From Limnanthes douglasii subsp. nivea (Eukaryota; Streptophyta; Magnoliopsida; Brassicales; Limnanthaceae), in the NCBI GenBank assembly GCA_036936605.1, contig JAUPFV010000005.1, positions 188,354,958-188,418,957 of the forward strand: DNA of 64,000 bases, written 5' to 3'. The notes below the pieces were generated by a model. The model was not told the origin of the DNA, made no database searches, and saw nothing but the letters and a program-made list of their open reading frames with translations. Position numbers and translations under genes: made by a program. Shown here piece after piece: positions 10,672 to 21,896 of the stretch. Positions within the stretch are counted from its first letter, which is position 1. Each line of letters starts with the position of its first letter.

Positions 10672-10830
10672 GGTTGCCAACGGATATGGAGAACCGAGAA
10701 CCAAACCGAAACCGAACCGATAAGAATTACACCGAGAACCAGACGAAACCTTAACAATTCGGTTTGCGGTTCTATTCTAAAAACCAAGACCTTACGTTAA
10801 CGGTTCCGTTCGGGGTTCCATTTATTTTCT
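10672..10830. mobile_element. hAT-like MITE fragment (GGTTCGG-rich)
   Basis: The block begins GGTTGCCAACGG and is rich in ACCGAACC / GGTTCGG words in both orientations, the usual subterminal composition of small non-autonomous hAT elements. I cannot find a matching right terminus or an 8-bp TSD, so only a fragment is claimed. Confidence 0.35.
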
Positions 10831-11227
10831 ATTAACTAAATTACATGTAGTTCTGCAACTATAATACATGTGTTTTCTATGAACCAAATTACACGTAGTT
10901 CTGCAACTAGAACAAAATTGTTTTTCACTATTTATTTTCCAACAAAATTACACGTAATTCAGATATTTTTTGGATCTAAAGTTTGAAACTATGGCATTTA
11001 TAAAAAATAGGAGCAAGAAAAATAGTTAGGGATATTTTAAAATATCAGGTGGCTATATGTAAATACTAATTCATCATCCGGTAGTTATCCGTACTTTTTA
11101 AAACTAAAAAACTGATTGGTTAATAAATTTAACATTAGATAGTTATGAATAAATTACATTAGAAAATTTAATTTTAATTTATGGGTTTAGTCAAAGATAG
11201 GGAATCATCAATAAGTCAGTTATTAAT
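10831..11227. other. No recognised feature
   Basis: AT-rich sequence. Between about 10845 and 10950 the phrase AAATTACACGTAGTTCTGCAA recurs in two or three variants, a short local duplication. Nothing else is recognised up to the SINE. Confidence 0.4.
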
Positions 11228-11438
11228 CCCCCAAGGGGGTAGCCAAGTTGGTCGAGTAAGGCATGCTTGTGACCAAAGATCGTGAGTTCGAGTCCCTCTA
11301 CTAATGCTTTCTTGGTTGAGCCTCTCACTTTGTATGGTTACCTTCTGGCGTTGGTTTGCAGGCTGTTGCGTTAGAATGAAGGTTTACCCTGTGTGCACTT
11401 GGTGAGTAGCGGCTGCGGGTTCCCTCCGAAATAAAAAA
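11228..11438 (+). mobile_element. tRNA-derived SINE with long target-site duplications
   Basis: The 5' part resembles a tRNA gene. An A-box-like TAGCCAAGTTGG lies at 11240-11251 and a B-box GAGTTCGAGTCC at 11284-11295, about 45 bp apart, as in an internal RNA polymerase III promoter. A tRNA-unrelated body follows, and the element ends in an A run at about 11433-11440. It is flanked by AAGTCAGTTATTAAT (11213-11227) and AAGTCAGTTATTGAT (11439-11453), a 15-bp TSD with one mismatch. This is the hallmark of LINE-mediated insertion. It is not a functional tRNA gene because no acceptor-stem pairing or 3' half is present. Confidence 0.9.
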
Positions 11439-11453
11439 AAGTCAGTTATTGAT

Positions 11454-11734
11454 AAACCTATTAGTCCAACAAAAAATAGATGTATACAAACACATTATTG
11501 ATATCGTATATCGAAACATGTACGCATCTATTTTTTATATTCGAAACCCGTTTTTGATAAGTCTCTCTTAACTTGACTTACAAGAAGAACTGCCATAACA
11601 TAAGGTTTTTTCGGATGCATACTAGGATTGATGATAATTCATTATCCTTCCCACAATATGTTGTTCTATACAACATTGACATCGTTTTTTGTAGATGGCG
11701 AACTTTGCTATTCGTCTTCATCTTTGTGATACTT
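11454..11734. other. No recognised feature
   Basis: AT-rich sequence between the SINE and the large duplication. A 95-codon frame at 11573-11860 shows no recognisable domain and runs into the duplicated segment. Confidence 0.4.
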
Positions 11735-13575
11735 TGTGATGATTCTATCCATCAAGAATTAACCAATCGTGTCAAACATCCGCTAAATACATTCAAAATT
11801 CTAGCCATGATATCAATTAGGCTAAAAATGAATAACACAGTAAGAAAAAGTCGAAGATGAAATATTTATAATGGTTTGGCCAATTCCGCTTACGTCCACT
11901 CGGAGTCACAACAATGTTATTCTTTCGTGTTCAAATAGATACAACATTATACATGATTAACTTACCGTGAATCAATGTTTACATATACTCATAACTTTAG
12001 AACTCACACAATACGTTTCCAACATATTTCTTTATTCTTTCGAGAAGAAATCTAGCGAGTATTCTCTCTCTTAATATGTGTTGTACACTTCTATTTTCTT
12101 TTTGAAATCACAAAAAGCATATTTATTATGCATGGTACCAATCTCTCTCTCTCCGAAATAGAATGAACATAATCCTAACTGAAGTAACCATTTTTGTTGC
12201 AACAAGAAGTAAAAATCATAATTTAAACCTTATACCAACATTCATACCCAACAACCTTAGTCTAGGCTAATGACCTCTTGGTCTGTGCAAACTTTACCCC
12301 GTCTCATGGCCTTCGGTCCAATGCAAATTTCACTTTTTATAATGATCTTTCTAATGGCCTCGCTCGACTTTACAAATATCTTCCTAATCGATAAATCAAA
12401 TGCATTGGCCGATGGCCTCCTGACCGATAGCCTTGCTCAGTTAGACCAATGCATTCCTAGCCGGTGAAGCCAACATCTCGGATGATGACATTTTGGTTGA
12501 TACAATTTATCAGTCAAAGAATTTGTGGTCGATGCAGCCAGTGCCGTAGCTGATACAGTCAATGCATCCAACAGTAATCAATTGATTACGCTTTAGTCAC
12601 CAAGTCAGAACCATAAAATTCTCTATTCAAGAGACAAACATGATCACTAATATCCTTGTTTACAAATATTTTAGACTATTTCAAAAACCACCTCATAACG
12701 AAGATCTGCTACAAATTATGACCATGCTATCGATCAAGAATAAACCAGTGTGTGCTAATAATCATTTACAAACATTCAGTAATTCTAAAAATGATATAAG
12801 CAAAGCTAAAAATTAATAATATAGTAAGAGTTAAAAACAAAAGATTTATAGCGGTTATGGAAATTCCGCTTACACCACATTGAGCCACAACAATGTTTTT
12901 TCTTTGTCTTCAAACATATACAACAGTATAAAAGATTAAGTTCTCGAAAATTGACGTTTACAGAAACTTCTAACTCTAAAGCTTACACAATAGTCTTCCA
13001 AGATATCTCTGTATTCTTACGAGAAGAAATATAACGAGTATTCTCTCCTAATTTTTGTTGCACAATCACCTGAGTTCCATTTTCTCTTTGAAGTCCCACA
13101 TATCGTATTTATAATGTCTGGTACCAATCTCTCTTTCCAAATCAAAATGAATCGTCTCCTAACAAAAATATCACTATTTATTGGAACAAGAAGTAACTAA
13201 TTTTATTTCTTATAGAAGATATATATAACCAACATAACTGAAACCTTATACCAGCAGTCACACCCAGAAAACCTAAGTCCAAGCTGATGACCTCAGGCTG
13301 ATGCAGCTCTCATCTTATCTGATATCTTCCTTGTCAATAGTCTCGTTTGACTTTACCAATTTCTTCCTAACCCATGCATCAAATGCCTTATCTAATAGCT
13401 TTTTGCCTGACGACCTTACTCAATTTGACCAGTGATTACTAGCTGATGTAGTCAATGCCACACATGATAACATTCTGGTTGATGTAGTTGCTCGACTTGA
13501 CCAAAAACTACATAGCTGATGAAGTCAATGCCTTAAACAATAAACCGATGCATCCAAACAATAAAACTTCAATTA
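11735..13575. repeat. Tandem duplication of a ~0.85-kb segment
   Basis: Copy A (about 11735-12590) and copy B (about 12715-13575) share landmarks in the same order at an offset of about 975-990 bp. Examples are ATTCCGCTTAC (11885 and 12864), GGTACCAATCTCTCT (about 12134 and 13120) and a GCTGATGACCTC-like word (about 12266 and 13283). The copies have diverged by roughly a quarter. On the minus strand each copy runs into a sequence faintly like the initiator-tRNA primer-binding site, so they could be decayed LTRs of one element. I could not define termini. Confidence 0.65.
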
Positions 13576-14085
13576 TTACTCCTTAATTTGCAACTTAAAA
13601 CCGTACTTCACAATCTCTTTTATATAGATATCATATCTTTTTTCTTCTCTCATTTATCGGTAGGCATCGTCCCATGGTATTTTGGTTGGAACCTGAATCT
13701 ATTACACATGTATAGATATGTCTTTTTATGATAGTGTAGCTCTTATTTTAGGTATTAAGATTGGAAGATTAAACAGCGGGGGATTGTCAATCTCTAGCTA
13801 ATGAATGAGTTTAGTATAAACAAGTCTGGTTGAACTTTCCGCCGTTGGTTCAAAGTTTGGATGAAAGGTTCGGAGTTGACACCAAACCCAACTCTTTTGA
13901 CTTGATAATAAAGTAAAGTGACATGAAAATATTGGTAACTTATCACGAAGAAGGCACGAAGAGGGTCCCTCAAAACTATAGAGAAGTGAACGTTAAGTGG
14001 TCGGCAAGTCTCCGTATTAGTTACCGACCTTATGCAAATACGTTTGTTTATTCAGTTGTCGGTTTTTCGATCAAGGTTCATCAGG
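13576..14085. other. No recognised feature
   Basis: AT-rich spacer after the duplication. I see no coding motif, terminal repeat or tandem repeat. Confidence 0.4.
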
Positions 14086-14375
14086 TTCATTAATAGGCCA
14101 TTTACACTGTTGTTCTTATCAGATCGATCGATGGTCTGATCTTCTGTAATGAGTCGGTTGTTTGGTCAGCTTTCTAGTGGTTCACTGTTAGGACATGAAG
14201 AAATGTCATTGTTTGCATTATCAGAATGAGGGTCCGGTCTTCCAATAAAATCATTATCGGACCATGAAAAAATGTTGGAGTTTTTGTTAGTTATCAGGCC
14301 GAGGATATGATCTTCTATATCAGTGGTTTGATTCAACTAGCTTCTAACAGTTTCATCATTAGGCTATGAAGTGTT
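14086..14375. repeat. Degenerate tandem repeats, ~90-100 bp
   Basis: About three diverged units share a TTAGGCCATGAAGAAATG-like start, a TTATCAGGCCGAGG-like middle and TGATCTTCTRTAAT. The units vary in length and divergence is high. Confidence 0.45.
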
Positions 14376-14820
14376 AGAAAATTGAAAAGAACCACTTATA
14401 ATTATATTTCATTGATGTTGAAATACAGAAATTTTATCCAAACATAGACTTTGATGAGTATGTATGCAACAATAAAAGAATAAAAGTGAAACAAATTGAA
14501 CACGGATGAAACAATTTGAACATACAGATAGTTTGCTTTTATTACTTGAAATGAAACAAAAGAGTTTAGTATTTATAGAAAATATGATTCTCATTACTCA
14601 CTAACATCATTTAACTAATTTGAGACTTTCAGACTTCTTAATATAACTCTCACTACTCTACTAATAGTTGGAAATTGATTTGAAGTTGTTTGCTTCTTTT
14701 GGAGATTTTGTGGGAACTGTGGAACTGTGTGGGAATTGTGAGGAAACTCTGTGGAAAATGTGGGAATTGTGAGGAAACTGTACACATACTCTGTGGGAAC
14801 CATGTGGGAACTGTGTATCT
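14376..14820. other. Low-complexity flank with GTGGGAACTGTG repeats
   Basis: Mostly AT-rich. At about 14705-14815 short words of the type TGTGGGAATTGTGAGGAAAC recur at least five times in different lengths. No gene is seen. Confidence 0.5.
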
Positions 14821-14829
14821 GTCTTTGTA

Positions 14830-15095
14830 GGCTAAGAACCTTGGTTAGTCACCGGACTTTGTCATGTGTATCAAAAATGCCATTGATATTATTTTTTTAT
14901 CAAAACAGTCATTTTTGTTGGTTTTATTTTTCATATGTGGTCACTTTTGTTTGTCTTGATTTGCATCCGTGGTCACCCGTAAGTGACCGCGGATGTAACA
15001 AAAAGCCAACAAAAATGACAATTTTGAACAAAAAAACATCAATGGCATATTTGATACACATGACAAAGTCTGGTGACTAACCAAGATTCTTAGCC
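14830..15095. mobile_element. Mutator-like MITE with long inverted repeats
   Basis: The element starts GGCTAAGAACCTTGGTTAG and ends with its complement (CTAACCAAGATTCTTAGCC). The arms pair over roughly 105 bp with few mismatches and leave a short centre. It is flanked on both sides by the perfect 9-bp direct repeat GTCTTTGTA (14821-14829 and 15096-15104). Long TIRs plus a 9-bp TSD are the signature of Mutator-like elements. It encodes no transposase. Confidence 0.88.
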
Positions 15096-15288
15096 GTCTT
15101 TGTAACTGAAAATTATAAAAAGTAAAAAATGCACTAATTTGTGGCATAAAAGAACAATCCTTAAAGGAATTAATCGACTATTAAAAATTATTAATAAAAA
15201 TAAATCCAAGCCTTAAAAAGAATAAGTTAGGGAGATATATTTTCCTAAATTTGACATGGGTTAGCTATGCAACACTATATATACATTA

Positions 15289-15293
<5 letters not shown>

Positions 15294-15350
<57 letters not shown>
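15294..15350. repeat. (TA)n microsatellite
   Basis: An uninterrupted run of about 28 TA dinucleotides, likely length-variable. Confidence 0.97.
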
Positions 15351-15356
<6 letters not shown>

Positions 15357-15359
15357 GAA

Positions 15360-16190
15360 TATAATACGTTCGCGTCCGTCACTAATTAACTTATAATCTT
15401 GACAAAAAGAATGTGTCATTCTTAAAATGGTGTTGCTAAATGTGAACAATGAATCATTTTGGAAAGATATTGAGAGTTTTTTTTATCCTCCAAAAATCCA
15501 AACAAAAATTTAAAAAAATAAAAAAAAATAAAAAAGTCAATTGTTCAAAAATTTAATTCGGATTGACCAGTACTCGGTTGTCACTGGCTGAAGGGAGGTA
15601 AATCTCTCTATGCCAGTCATATATCTTTTGTATCGAAACTTATCCATCCATACATTAGCTATTCTCGCATCCATAAATAGAGACGAAAAAAATCAATAAA
15701 ATATAGTATCTCAACCGAAGATTTTCATTAATTGTCAAAACAACAAACCAACTAAATAAATAAATAAAAGATTATACGGCTAAAAATCGGTACTAAATTA
15801 CCGCAATCATAAATAACTTTGATTATGATCAAGTCGAAAAAAACAACTCATGACAAAATCCGTTTCACAACAATAGAGTTAAAAATTATGCAGATGTGGC
15901 AAAAGAGTCATCAAAGGAGTTCAAATATAGCAATGTACAAATCAAAGACTATGCATATCACAAATCCATCCATTTTCATTTTGGGATCATAAAAGTTTAC
16001 TTTCTTTATCTAGATATACTTTAATTTTTTAATTTTCTTCTAGTTGTCCTCGTTTGATTGATGTCTAAAATATTCTAGATAAATTTGGGTTTATGGGTGT
16101 TTTCAATATATTATGGTGGAATAATAGACACATATTTCTAGATTTTGAGTAGTCATAAGATTTTAAAAAATTATAAAAGAGGAATGTTTG
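15360..16190. other. No recognised feature
   Basis: AT-rich sequence with A-rich stretches around 15505-15540. Both strands are full of stops. The part after about 16100 may belong to the LINE ORF1 remnant that follows. Confidence 0.4.
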
Positions 16191-16204
16191 GGATCTTGGA
16201 TATC

Positions 16205-16470
16205 AAACGATGAGAATCCTTAAGTGGATTCTAATTTTTAACCCGAAGTTTGAACCCTCTATATCCCCTGTATGGTTATCTTTACCTAATTTATATGAAA
16301 CTATATCTGCCTATTGCTCTCACGTTTTCTACTTAGACCATAGTGTTTCAAGATGCAAAAAGTTAAAACCTGGTAAACTGGATGATGAGATAAGAATAAA
16401 ACGTGATAAAAAAATTACTTCTGACTTATCAAACCAAAACCAAAAGTTCTAAAGGTACCTGGATACCTAA
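16205..16470 (+). pseudogene. LINE ORF1 remnant (DUF4283 plus zinc-knuckle fragment)
   Basis: An 80-codon frame from 16210 begins MRILKWILIFNPKFEPSI and continues SPVWLSLPNLYE, the phrase seen at the end of the DUF4283 domain of plant L1-type LINE ORF1 proteins. It then jumps to AYCSHVFYLDHSVSRCK, which looks like the zinc knuckle that normally lies about 80 residues further on. One knuckle cysteine is replaced by Val. An internal deletion has therefore joined two parts. The product would be the RNA-binding chaperone of a LINE. It may belong to the same LINE as the fragment at 18035-19130. Confidence 0.6.
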
Positions 16471-18030
16471 GATTAAATCGATTATCATAGATGCCGAGAA
16501 ATGAAAAGAGAATAAAACATTTTAGTTCAAAGCAACTAATGCAAATAGTTACAGAAATTAGACTTATCAAGTTCAAAATGTTAAGTGTTAATCTAGTTTT
16601 AAAACTAAAAGAGAGAGATTGATTTTAGAGGGAGAAAGTAAGAGTAAAAAGTAATTTTCACTTTCAAAAAATATCGACCCTTGTATTAACAGACTTAGAG
16701 TAACAGAATTAGTTACACAAATGAGCCAATTGCACTTTAATCCCCCTTCTTTACAAATAGTTTTAAATCTAACTTATATATTTACAATTTGGTCATATGA
16801 GACTCTAATCTATTACAATTAAGCGCTTAATATTATATATCCTTAACAATAGCCCGCCTAGTTCTTATGAAAGACAACAAATAACAACTAGTTATTACTT
16901 CAGATATCATAATAAGCAGAAAATATCTCTTGCCAAGTTCAATCTTCTTCGAACGTAAATTACTTTAGAACTATTTAACTTCATTTCTAATTATTGATAA
17001 AAAGTTAGATAACTTTTTATCACCGAGGAGTTTCTGGACGGTGGCATGATCAGGTGGCGTCAGGAACTCGGCACTGGAACTCTTACAATAGCTCAAGGTC
17101 TTCTCTTTCATAGTTTTTTTAGTGACAACAGATGAAAAATTAGAAGAACACCAGAAATCGGACAAAAAACTCAATCGGGGTTTCTGGATTCATCTTGGAA
17201 TCCGACCAACGATGAATGGAAAATCATTTGTGCTTTCCCGTTCTGTTTTCCTTTCCATCTATAAAAAATTTAAACCACAATTATTACAAAAAATAAGTTT
17301 TTATACAAAAATCGAAAATTTGTTTTCCAGATTCATGACTGGATGTTTTAGAGAAAGAAGAAAGAGATAGAAAGATTAAGGTTTCAGCTCTTTAGTATCT
17401 TACTTTTTCGTGATAATGGGTTCAAATTTAACCATGGGTAACCCAACTTTGGGTGTAGATTCTCTTTTTATGGTAACTACTCTTCATTTTTTTGAAATAT
17501 ACATAGACTTCATGTTTTTCATAACTAAATTATCGAATAATTCTCTTTGGTCATAAAATACTGTTATATGTTTATTTAGTTTCCTCCAACCCATAAATTA
17601 GTATGGGTATAACATTGTTGGATTTAAGTATTTAATGGTTTAACTTACGCTAAAAAGATGTTGAGAAAAATAATTTTCTCAGCACGAACAGCTTGCTTAG
17701 AAAGAAGAAGTTAATTACACATCTGAATTATCACCTGCAACCTTTTTTAGAATTGGATGGGGAAGAAGATCTTAAGAGAAGCAGTTGGTGTATTTATTAG
17801 TTTAGTTTTTACTAGGTTGGGTGAGGTTTATGGTTAAGTATAAAGTTAATAACAAAAAAACTTAAATTTTATGGTGTCCACGTAAGCATCCTCATAGAAG
17901 CCAACGTAGATGGTCAAGGGGAAAAACTGGACAAAACAAACTGTTGAAATCATTAGGGACTAGTTTGTTGCGCTTTTTACAATGTTGTGGACCATTTTAT
18001 CACAAAGATAAACGATGGGGAATAACGTGA
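16471..18030. other. Unrecognised AT-rich stretch
   Basis: This separates two same-strand LINE pieces. An overlapping pair of frames near 16971-17370 gives protein text I do not recognise, for example DHATVQKLLGDKKLSNF on the minus strand. The stretch could be LINE body that has lost all motifs, or later insertions into the LINE. No terminal repeats or TSDs were found. Confidence 0.35.
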
Positions 18031-18034
18031 GACA

Positions 18035-19130
18035 ACTCCCAAACATGGGGACTAACCATGTTTTTTACCCAAAACTTCTTAATTAAATATTCAGAAGATA
18101 ATATAAAATGGAAATTATTTACAACTGGTGAGTTTAACCTTAAGGATACATGGAACACACTAAGAGACATATAGCCTAAATCATTCATCTATAAGAGAAT
18201 TTTGAATAATTTATGCCTAAGTACTCTTTTTTTCTTCTGAAGCTTATTAAAAAATCGGAATCCTGTTGACAATCTTCTTCAAGAAAGGAACATCTCTTTT
18301 GCTTATAAATGCCAGTTTTATGGAGCATAAAATCAATTTGTCATTTATTTGTTAACTCAATCTTTATTGGGAAGTATGACAGTATTTTTCAGGCCTATTT
18401 GTGGCAATCGAGAAACAAAGTAAAATTTCAAAACCTTAAGGCTATAGCTAACTCTACCATTTATTATATCAAACACATTACTTATGGATTATATCTTATT
18501 CGTGAATTATTTTTATAAGATCTTATTTGTCTAATGATCCTAAACCAACTATTGAATTATGATGTCTTAATCATCTAAGAAACCCATGAAACGTTTCTTC
18601 ACTAAATAGTTGTTGCATACTAGAGATAGATATAAGTTAAACTCTGACGGGGCTTATAATCTCTGGTGAATCGGGTGGGGGATCTTTTAAGAAACAATCA
18701 AACGCAAATGATACTTGGCTATGGTAGAACCTATGGAAATGAAACTTCTATAATTGTGGAAAGTAGGGTGATATTGGATAGTCTGCTGCTTATCAACAAA
18801 TAATTGGATATTAAACACTTTTACATTGAGATAGATTATGTTATACTACTCGAAATGCTCAAGGACAACAAGCTTTCATGGCTCCTCATTCCTCCTATTA
18901 ATTGCTGTAAAAAACTAATTTCTGCTAGTATGACTATTAGACACATCTATATGGAGCAAAATCAGGCTACATATTGGTTAGCCAAATGGTCTCTTAAGAA
19001 AAGGAAAATAATAGAATTCTCCACCTCATCTAAGGGATATTTTATTTATAGAAAGCTTGAATAATAGATATTTAATATTAGAAGATTAGTGTAATTGGTA
19101 CCCCAAATGCACAATTGTTAAACCAAAAAA
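18035..19130 (+). pseudogene. LINE 3' remnant: zf-RVT region and RNase H
   Basis: Plus-strand translation around 18100-18350 gives WKLFTTGEFNLKDTWNTL, a NLLQERNISFAYKCQF block and HLFVNS, which is the zf-RVT region after the RT of plant L1-type LINEs. From 18804 an 86-codon frame gives EIDYVILLEMLKDNKLSWLL and HIYMEQNQATYWLAKWSLKK, the end of the attached RNase H domain. Stops and frameshifts break it throughout. A short A-rich end near 19118-19130 could be the 3' tail. No TSD was confirmed. Confidence 0.7.
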
Positions 19131-19905
19131 AGAAAGGTACATGTAGCTTCCTGCTGAAATACTGGTACACATCTTATACATCAAACGTAGTTCTGCATTA
19201 TTTATGAATAACACTGCATCAAACTTTCAGTGTTGTATTATTTATCAAATTTTTGAAAAGTGCTTTTTGTTCTCCAACTTTTCGATAAACAAGTACTTTA
19301 TCTGATTTTATGGTATCTTCAAATAGTATTTCTGGCAGTCATGACCTTAAAGATGGATCCATAAAATTGAAAGCACGAATAAAATCTAATTAAAGTTTGA
19401 AGAAATCAAAAACTCGAGGTGATTTTTGAACTGAAGAAAAGAATTAGCCTTTCTGAAACCAAATCTAGCTGTAAAAGATTAAGATTGATGAAGGAAGAGT
19501 AAAACTACTATAGTCCTCTTACAAGCTTGAAATTACTAGCATGAAGGTCCTAGTAGATTTTTTTGGTGAAGTGAGAGATAAAGATCAAACTCCAACATAT
19601 TTACTAAATATTTGATGGGTTCTAAAAAATTAAGTTTGACCGTCAATTTTAAAAGAAAATTGTGTTAATAGTTATTTTGTCTTATTCAAATTATATTGTA
19701 ACCAAAGGATCAACTTTTTTTTTTGAAGTGTCTCTCCACGTACATTGTTTAAGTAATCAATAAATTTTTATTTTGGATAAAAAACAACGGAGTATTTTGT
19801 TAAGAAATTGGATTATATATAAAAACAAATTTATTTTCCTATATTTGGTTAATCATATCATTGTTAACATCAAGTTAACAATCGTGAAGATGCGCCTGCG
19901 TGTGT
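19131..19905. other. No recognised feature
   Basis: AT-rich sequence with no coding motif, terminal repeat or tandem array. Confidence 0.4.
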
Positions 19906-20536
19906 ATTAATTAGCAGTTGTTTAGGATTCGGGCGGTTATCGGTCTAGGTTTTGACGGAGCCGGACGGATCGGGCCGCTAAGCTTTTGGTTTTAATTTTT
20001 GGAACCGGATCGTTAAGTTTTTGGTTCGGTTCGGTCTGATCCGGTTTTGTTCGGTTTGTTATCGGTTCGGTTCCGGTCCGGTTTAATCCATTTAAAAAAA
20101 ATTAAATCTAATTAAAATTTGATTTTTAATTTTTTTTATTGAAGTGGATGATATAAAAACCAAAGTTTATATGTTAATCTTTTGATTTTGTTAAAAAATT
20201 GGTAATTAACTATTAATTTTGGTACTAGTATAAAAATATATAATAATAATAATAATAAATAATCGGTTCTAACGGTTTTATTGGTTCGATTTTCCATCGG
20301 TTCTACCGGTTTATCGGTTCTATCAGTTTACCAATTTTATTGGTTCGATTCCATATAAGTTCTATCGGTTTATCGGTTTTATCGGTTCGGTTTTTAACCC
20401 GATTTTTGTTTCGGTTTCTTATCAGTTTTCAGAATGGAACCGCGAACCGAACCGTTAAAATTCGATCCGGTTGTCGATCCGGTCTTTATCCATTCGGTCC
20501 CGATCCGGTTCTTTGGAGAACCGTTCACAGCTCTAT
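19906..20536. mobile_element. GGTTCGG-rich hAT-like non-autonomous element
   Basis: Both flanks are packed with CGGTTC / GGTTCGGTT words (19930-20085 and 20262-20520) around an AT-rich core. This is the composition of small hAT elements with subterminal repeats. The right end read inward is TAGAGCTGTGAACGGTTC, similar to known hAT termini and to the 21841 element. The left end (TTAGCAGTTGTTTAGG) matches it only loosely and I see no clean 8-bp TSD. The boundaries are therefore uncertain. Confidence 0.5.
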
Positions 20537-20632
20537 TTAGAATAATGGACTAGTTTTAAATGGCCAGAAGAAGTCAGCAACTCCTTGAAACTCGAGGTGA
20601 AATATAGCAAACACATTATATATATTTAGAAA

Positions 20633-21663
20633 GGCCAAAGCTATTTCCTCCATGTTATTTTTTATTTCCTCCATCTTTCAAACTTTCAAAAACATTAGTG
20701 ACTTGCTTTTACCAAATTACCCTTATTTTTATTTCAAATTTATCACTAGATGTCATTTCAAAAACACAGCATTAACCTAACTTTAATCCAAGATATATGA
20801 TTTTATCTCTAAAATTAACCCTAAAACAAAAAACTTCAATAATTGTGGTTTAAATCTCGAATAATTGTGCATTATTATGCTAAAAAGTGTTTACACCATT
20901 ATTTTATAACGTGTTTATAAAAACTTCTTAAGTCTGTATAAGAAAACATGCATGAAAGACTTGCTATCGCTTTTGGATTGTTAAATACAGAAGCAGGAAC
21001 TCGACTGCAGGTAATGAAGAACCTTAGTGTTTGTTTTGAATTTTTTTTTGAACACTCAGCATGTGATTCCGAGTGGCCTACTCGGAATCACATGCTTTTT
21101 TTTAAACCGAGCAGCAACTGATTCCGAGAGGGCCACTCGGAATCAGCTGCTGCTCGGTTTAAAAAAAAAGCATGTGATTCCGAGTAGGCCACTCGGAATC
21201 ACATGTTGAGTGGGCAAAAAAAAATTCAAAACAGTAGGATATCCCAAGGCGAACCCAAGATCAAACCCTAATCGATTCTAACAATGAAATCAAACCCCAA
21301 ATGAAACAAAGAAGATGATTCCGTTATCTTACCCCAAATCGAACAACAAAATCTAACTACAAACCCTAATCGAAAAATGAAGAAGCAAAGAAGATGATTT
21401 CGTTATCTTACCTTCGGCTACTCTCTCTCTGTAAGGCAGTTCTCTAGGGTGAAGAATGGGTTTTGTTGTTAAGGTAGTTCTCTAGGGTTAAGAATGAGTT
21501 TTGTTGTACTGAATAGAATCAGAATGTTAGGGTAATGGTTTTGTGAAGAAAAAATGAATAAAATGGCAATTTTGTAACTTCCTTTATGAAGGAAATAACA
21601 TCATGGAGGATTTTTCAAAAGATGGAGGAAATAAAAAGTAACATGGAGGAAATAGCTTTGGCC
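20633..21663. mobile_element. Mutator-like non-autonomous element
   Basis: The left end GGCCAAAGCTATTTCCTCC and the right end, its complement GGAGGAAATAGCTTTGGCC, extend as inverted repeats of about 50 bp. A perfect 9-bp direct repeat ATTTAGAAA flanks the element (20624-20632 and 21664-21672). The 1031-bp interior has no transposase. It contains a large palindrome at 21033-21232. To the right of that, the phrases AAGAAGATGATTYCGTTATC and GTTCTCTAGGGT each occur twice. The interior may hold captured non-TE sequence, which I do not recognise. Confidence 0.88.
21033..21232. repeat. Three-hairpin, 200-bp palindrome inside the Mutator-like element
   Basis: The outer arms (21033-21050 and 21215-21232) pair as GTTTTGAATTTTTTTTTG with its complement. 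Between them lie three hairpins. The left (21059-21095) and right (about 21170-21206) hairpins share GCATGTGATTCCGAGT stems with GGCC-containing loops. The middle one (about 21104-21160) has stems AAACCGAGCAGC with ATTCCGAG. The word ATTCCGAG or its complement occurs six times. The strand could fold as a cloverleaf-like cruciform. Confidence 0.9.
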
Positions 21664-21896
21664 ATTTAGAAAATATCATCTCAAGGCTCATCTTATTTTT
21701 TAAAAATCATGTTAAAACTTCCGCTACATCCGTGCCCCTCAGTTTCACCGGTGTCTTATCTTTGTTGCATTCGTACTATTAAACTCTTTTTATCGCCAAA
21801 ACAAGTCGTTCCAAATGGTTCTAGGTTCTATTACTACCACTAGAGGTGTCAAACGGTTTGAACCAGCACCAACCCGCACCGTTTAAGTCTGAACCA

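Noticed and set aside
10672..10830. Complete hAT MITE
   Set aside because: Only one terminus-like end and no 8-bp duplication were found, so only a fragment is listed.
11228..11310. Possible tRNA gene from A and B boxes
   Set aside because: No paired acceptor stem, no T-arm closure and an unrelated body with A tail. It is the head of a SINE.
13675..13760. Possible LTR terminus with GGAACCTGAATC
   Set aside because: No partner repeat or primer-binding site was found nearby.
16971..17370. Overlapping plus and minus frames of 67 and 82 codons considered as a small gene
   Set aside because: No recognisable domain, no start context and AT-rich surroundings between LINE pieces. Left as unrecognised.
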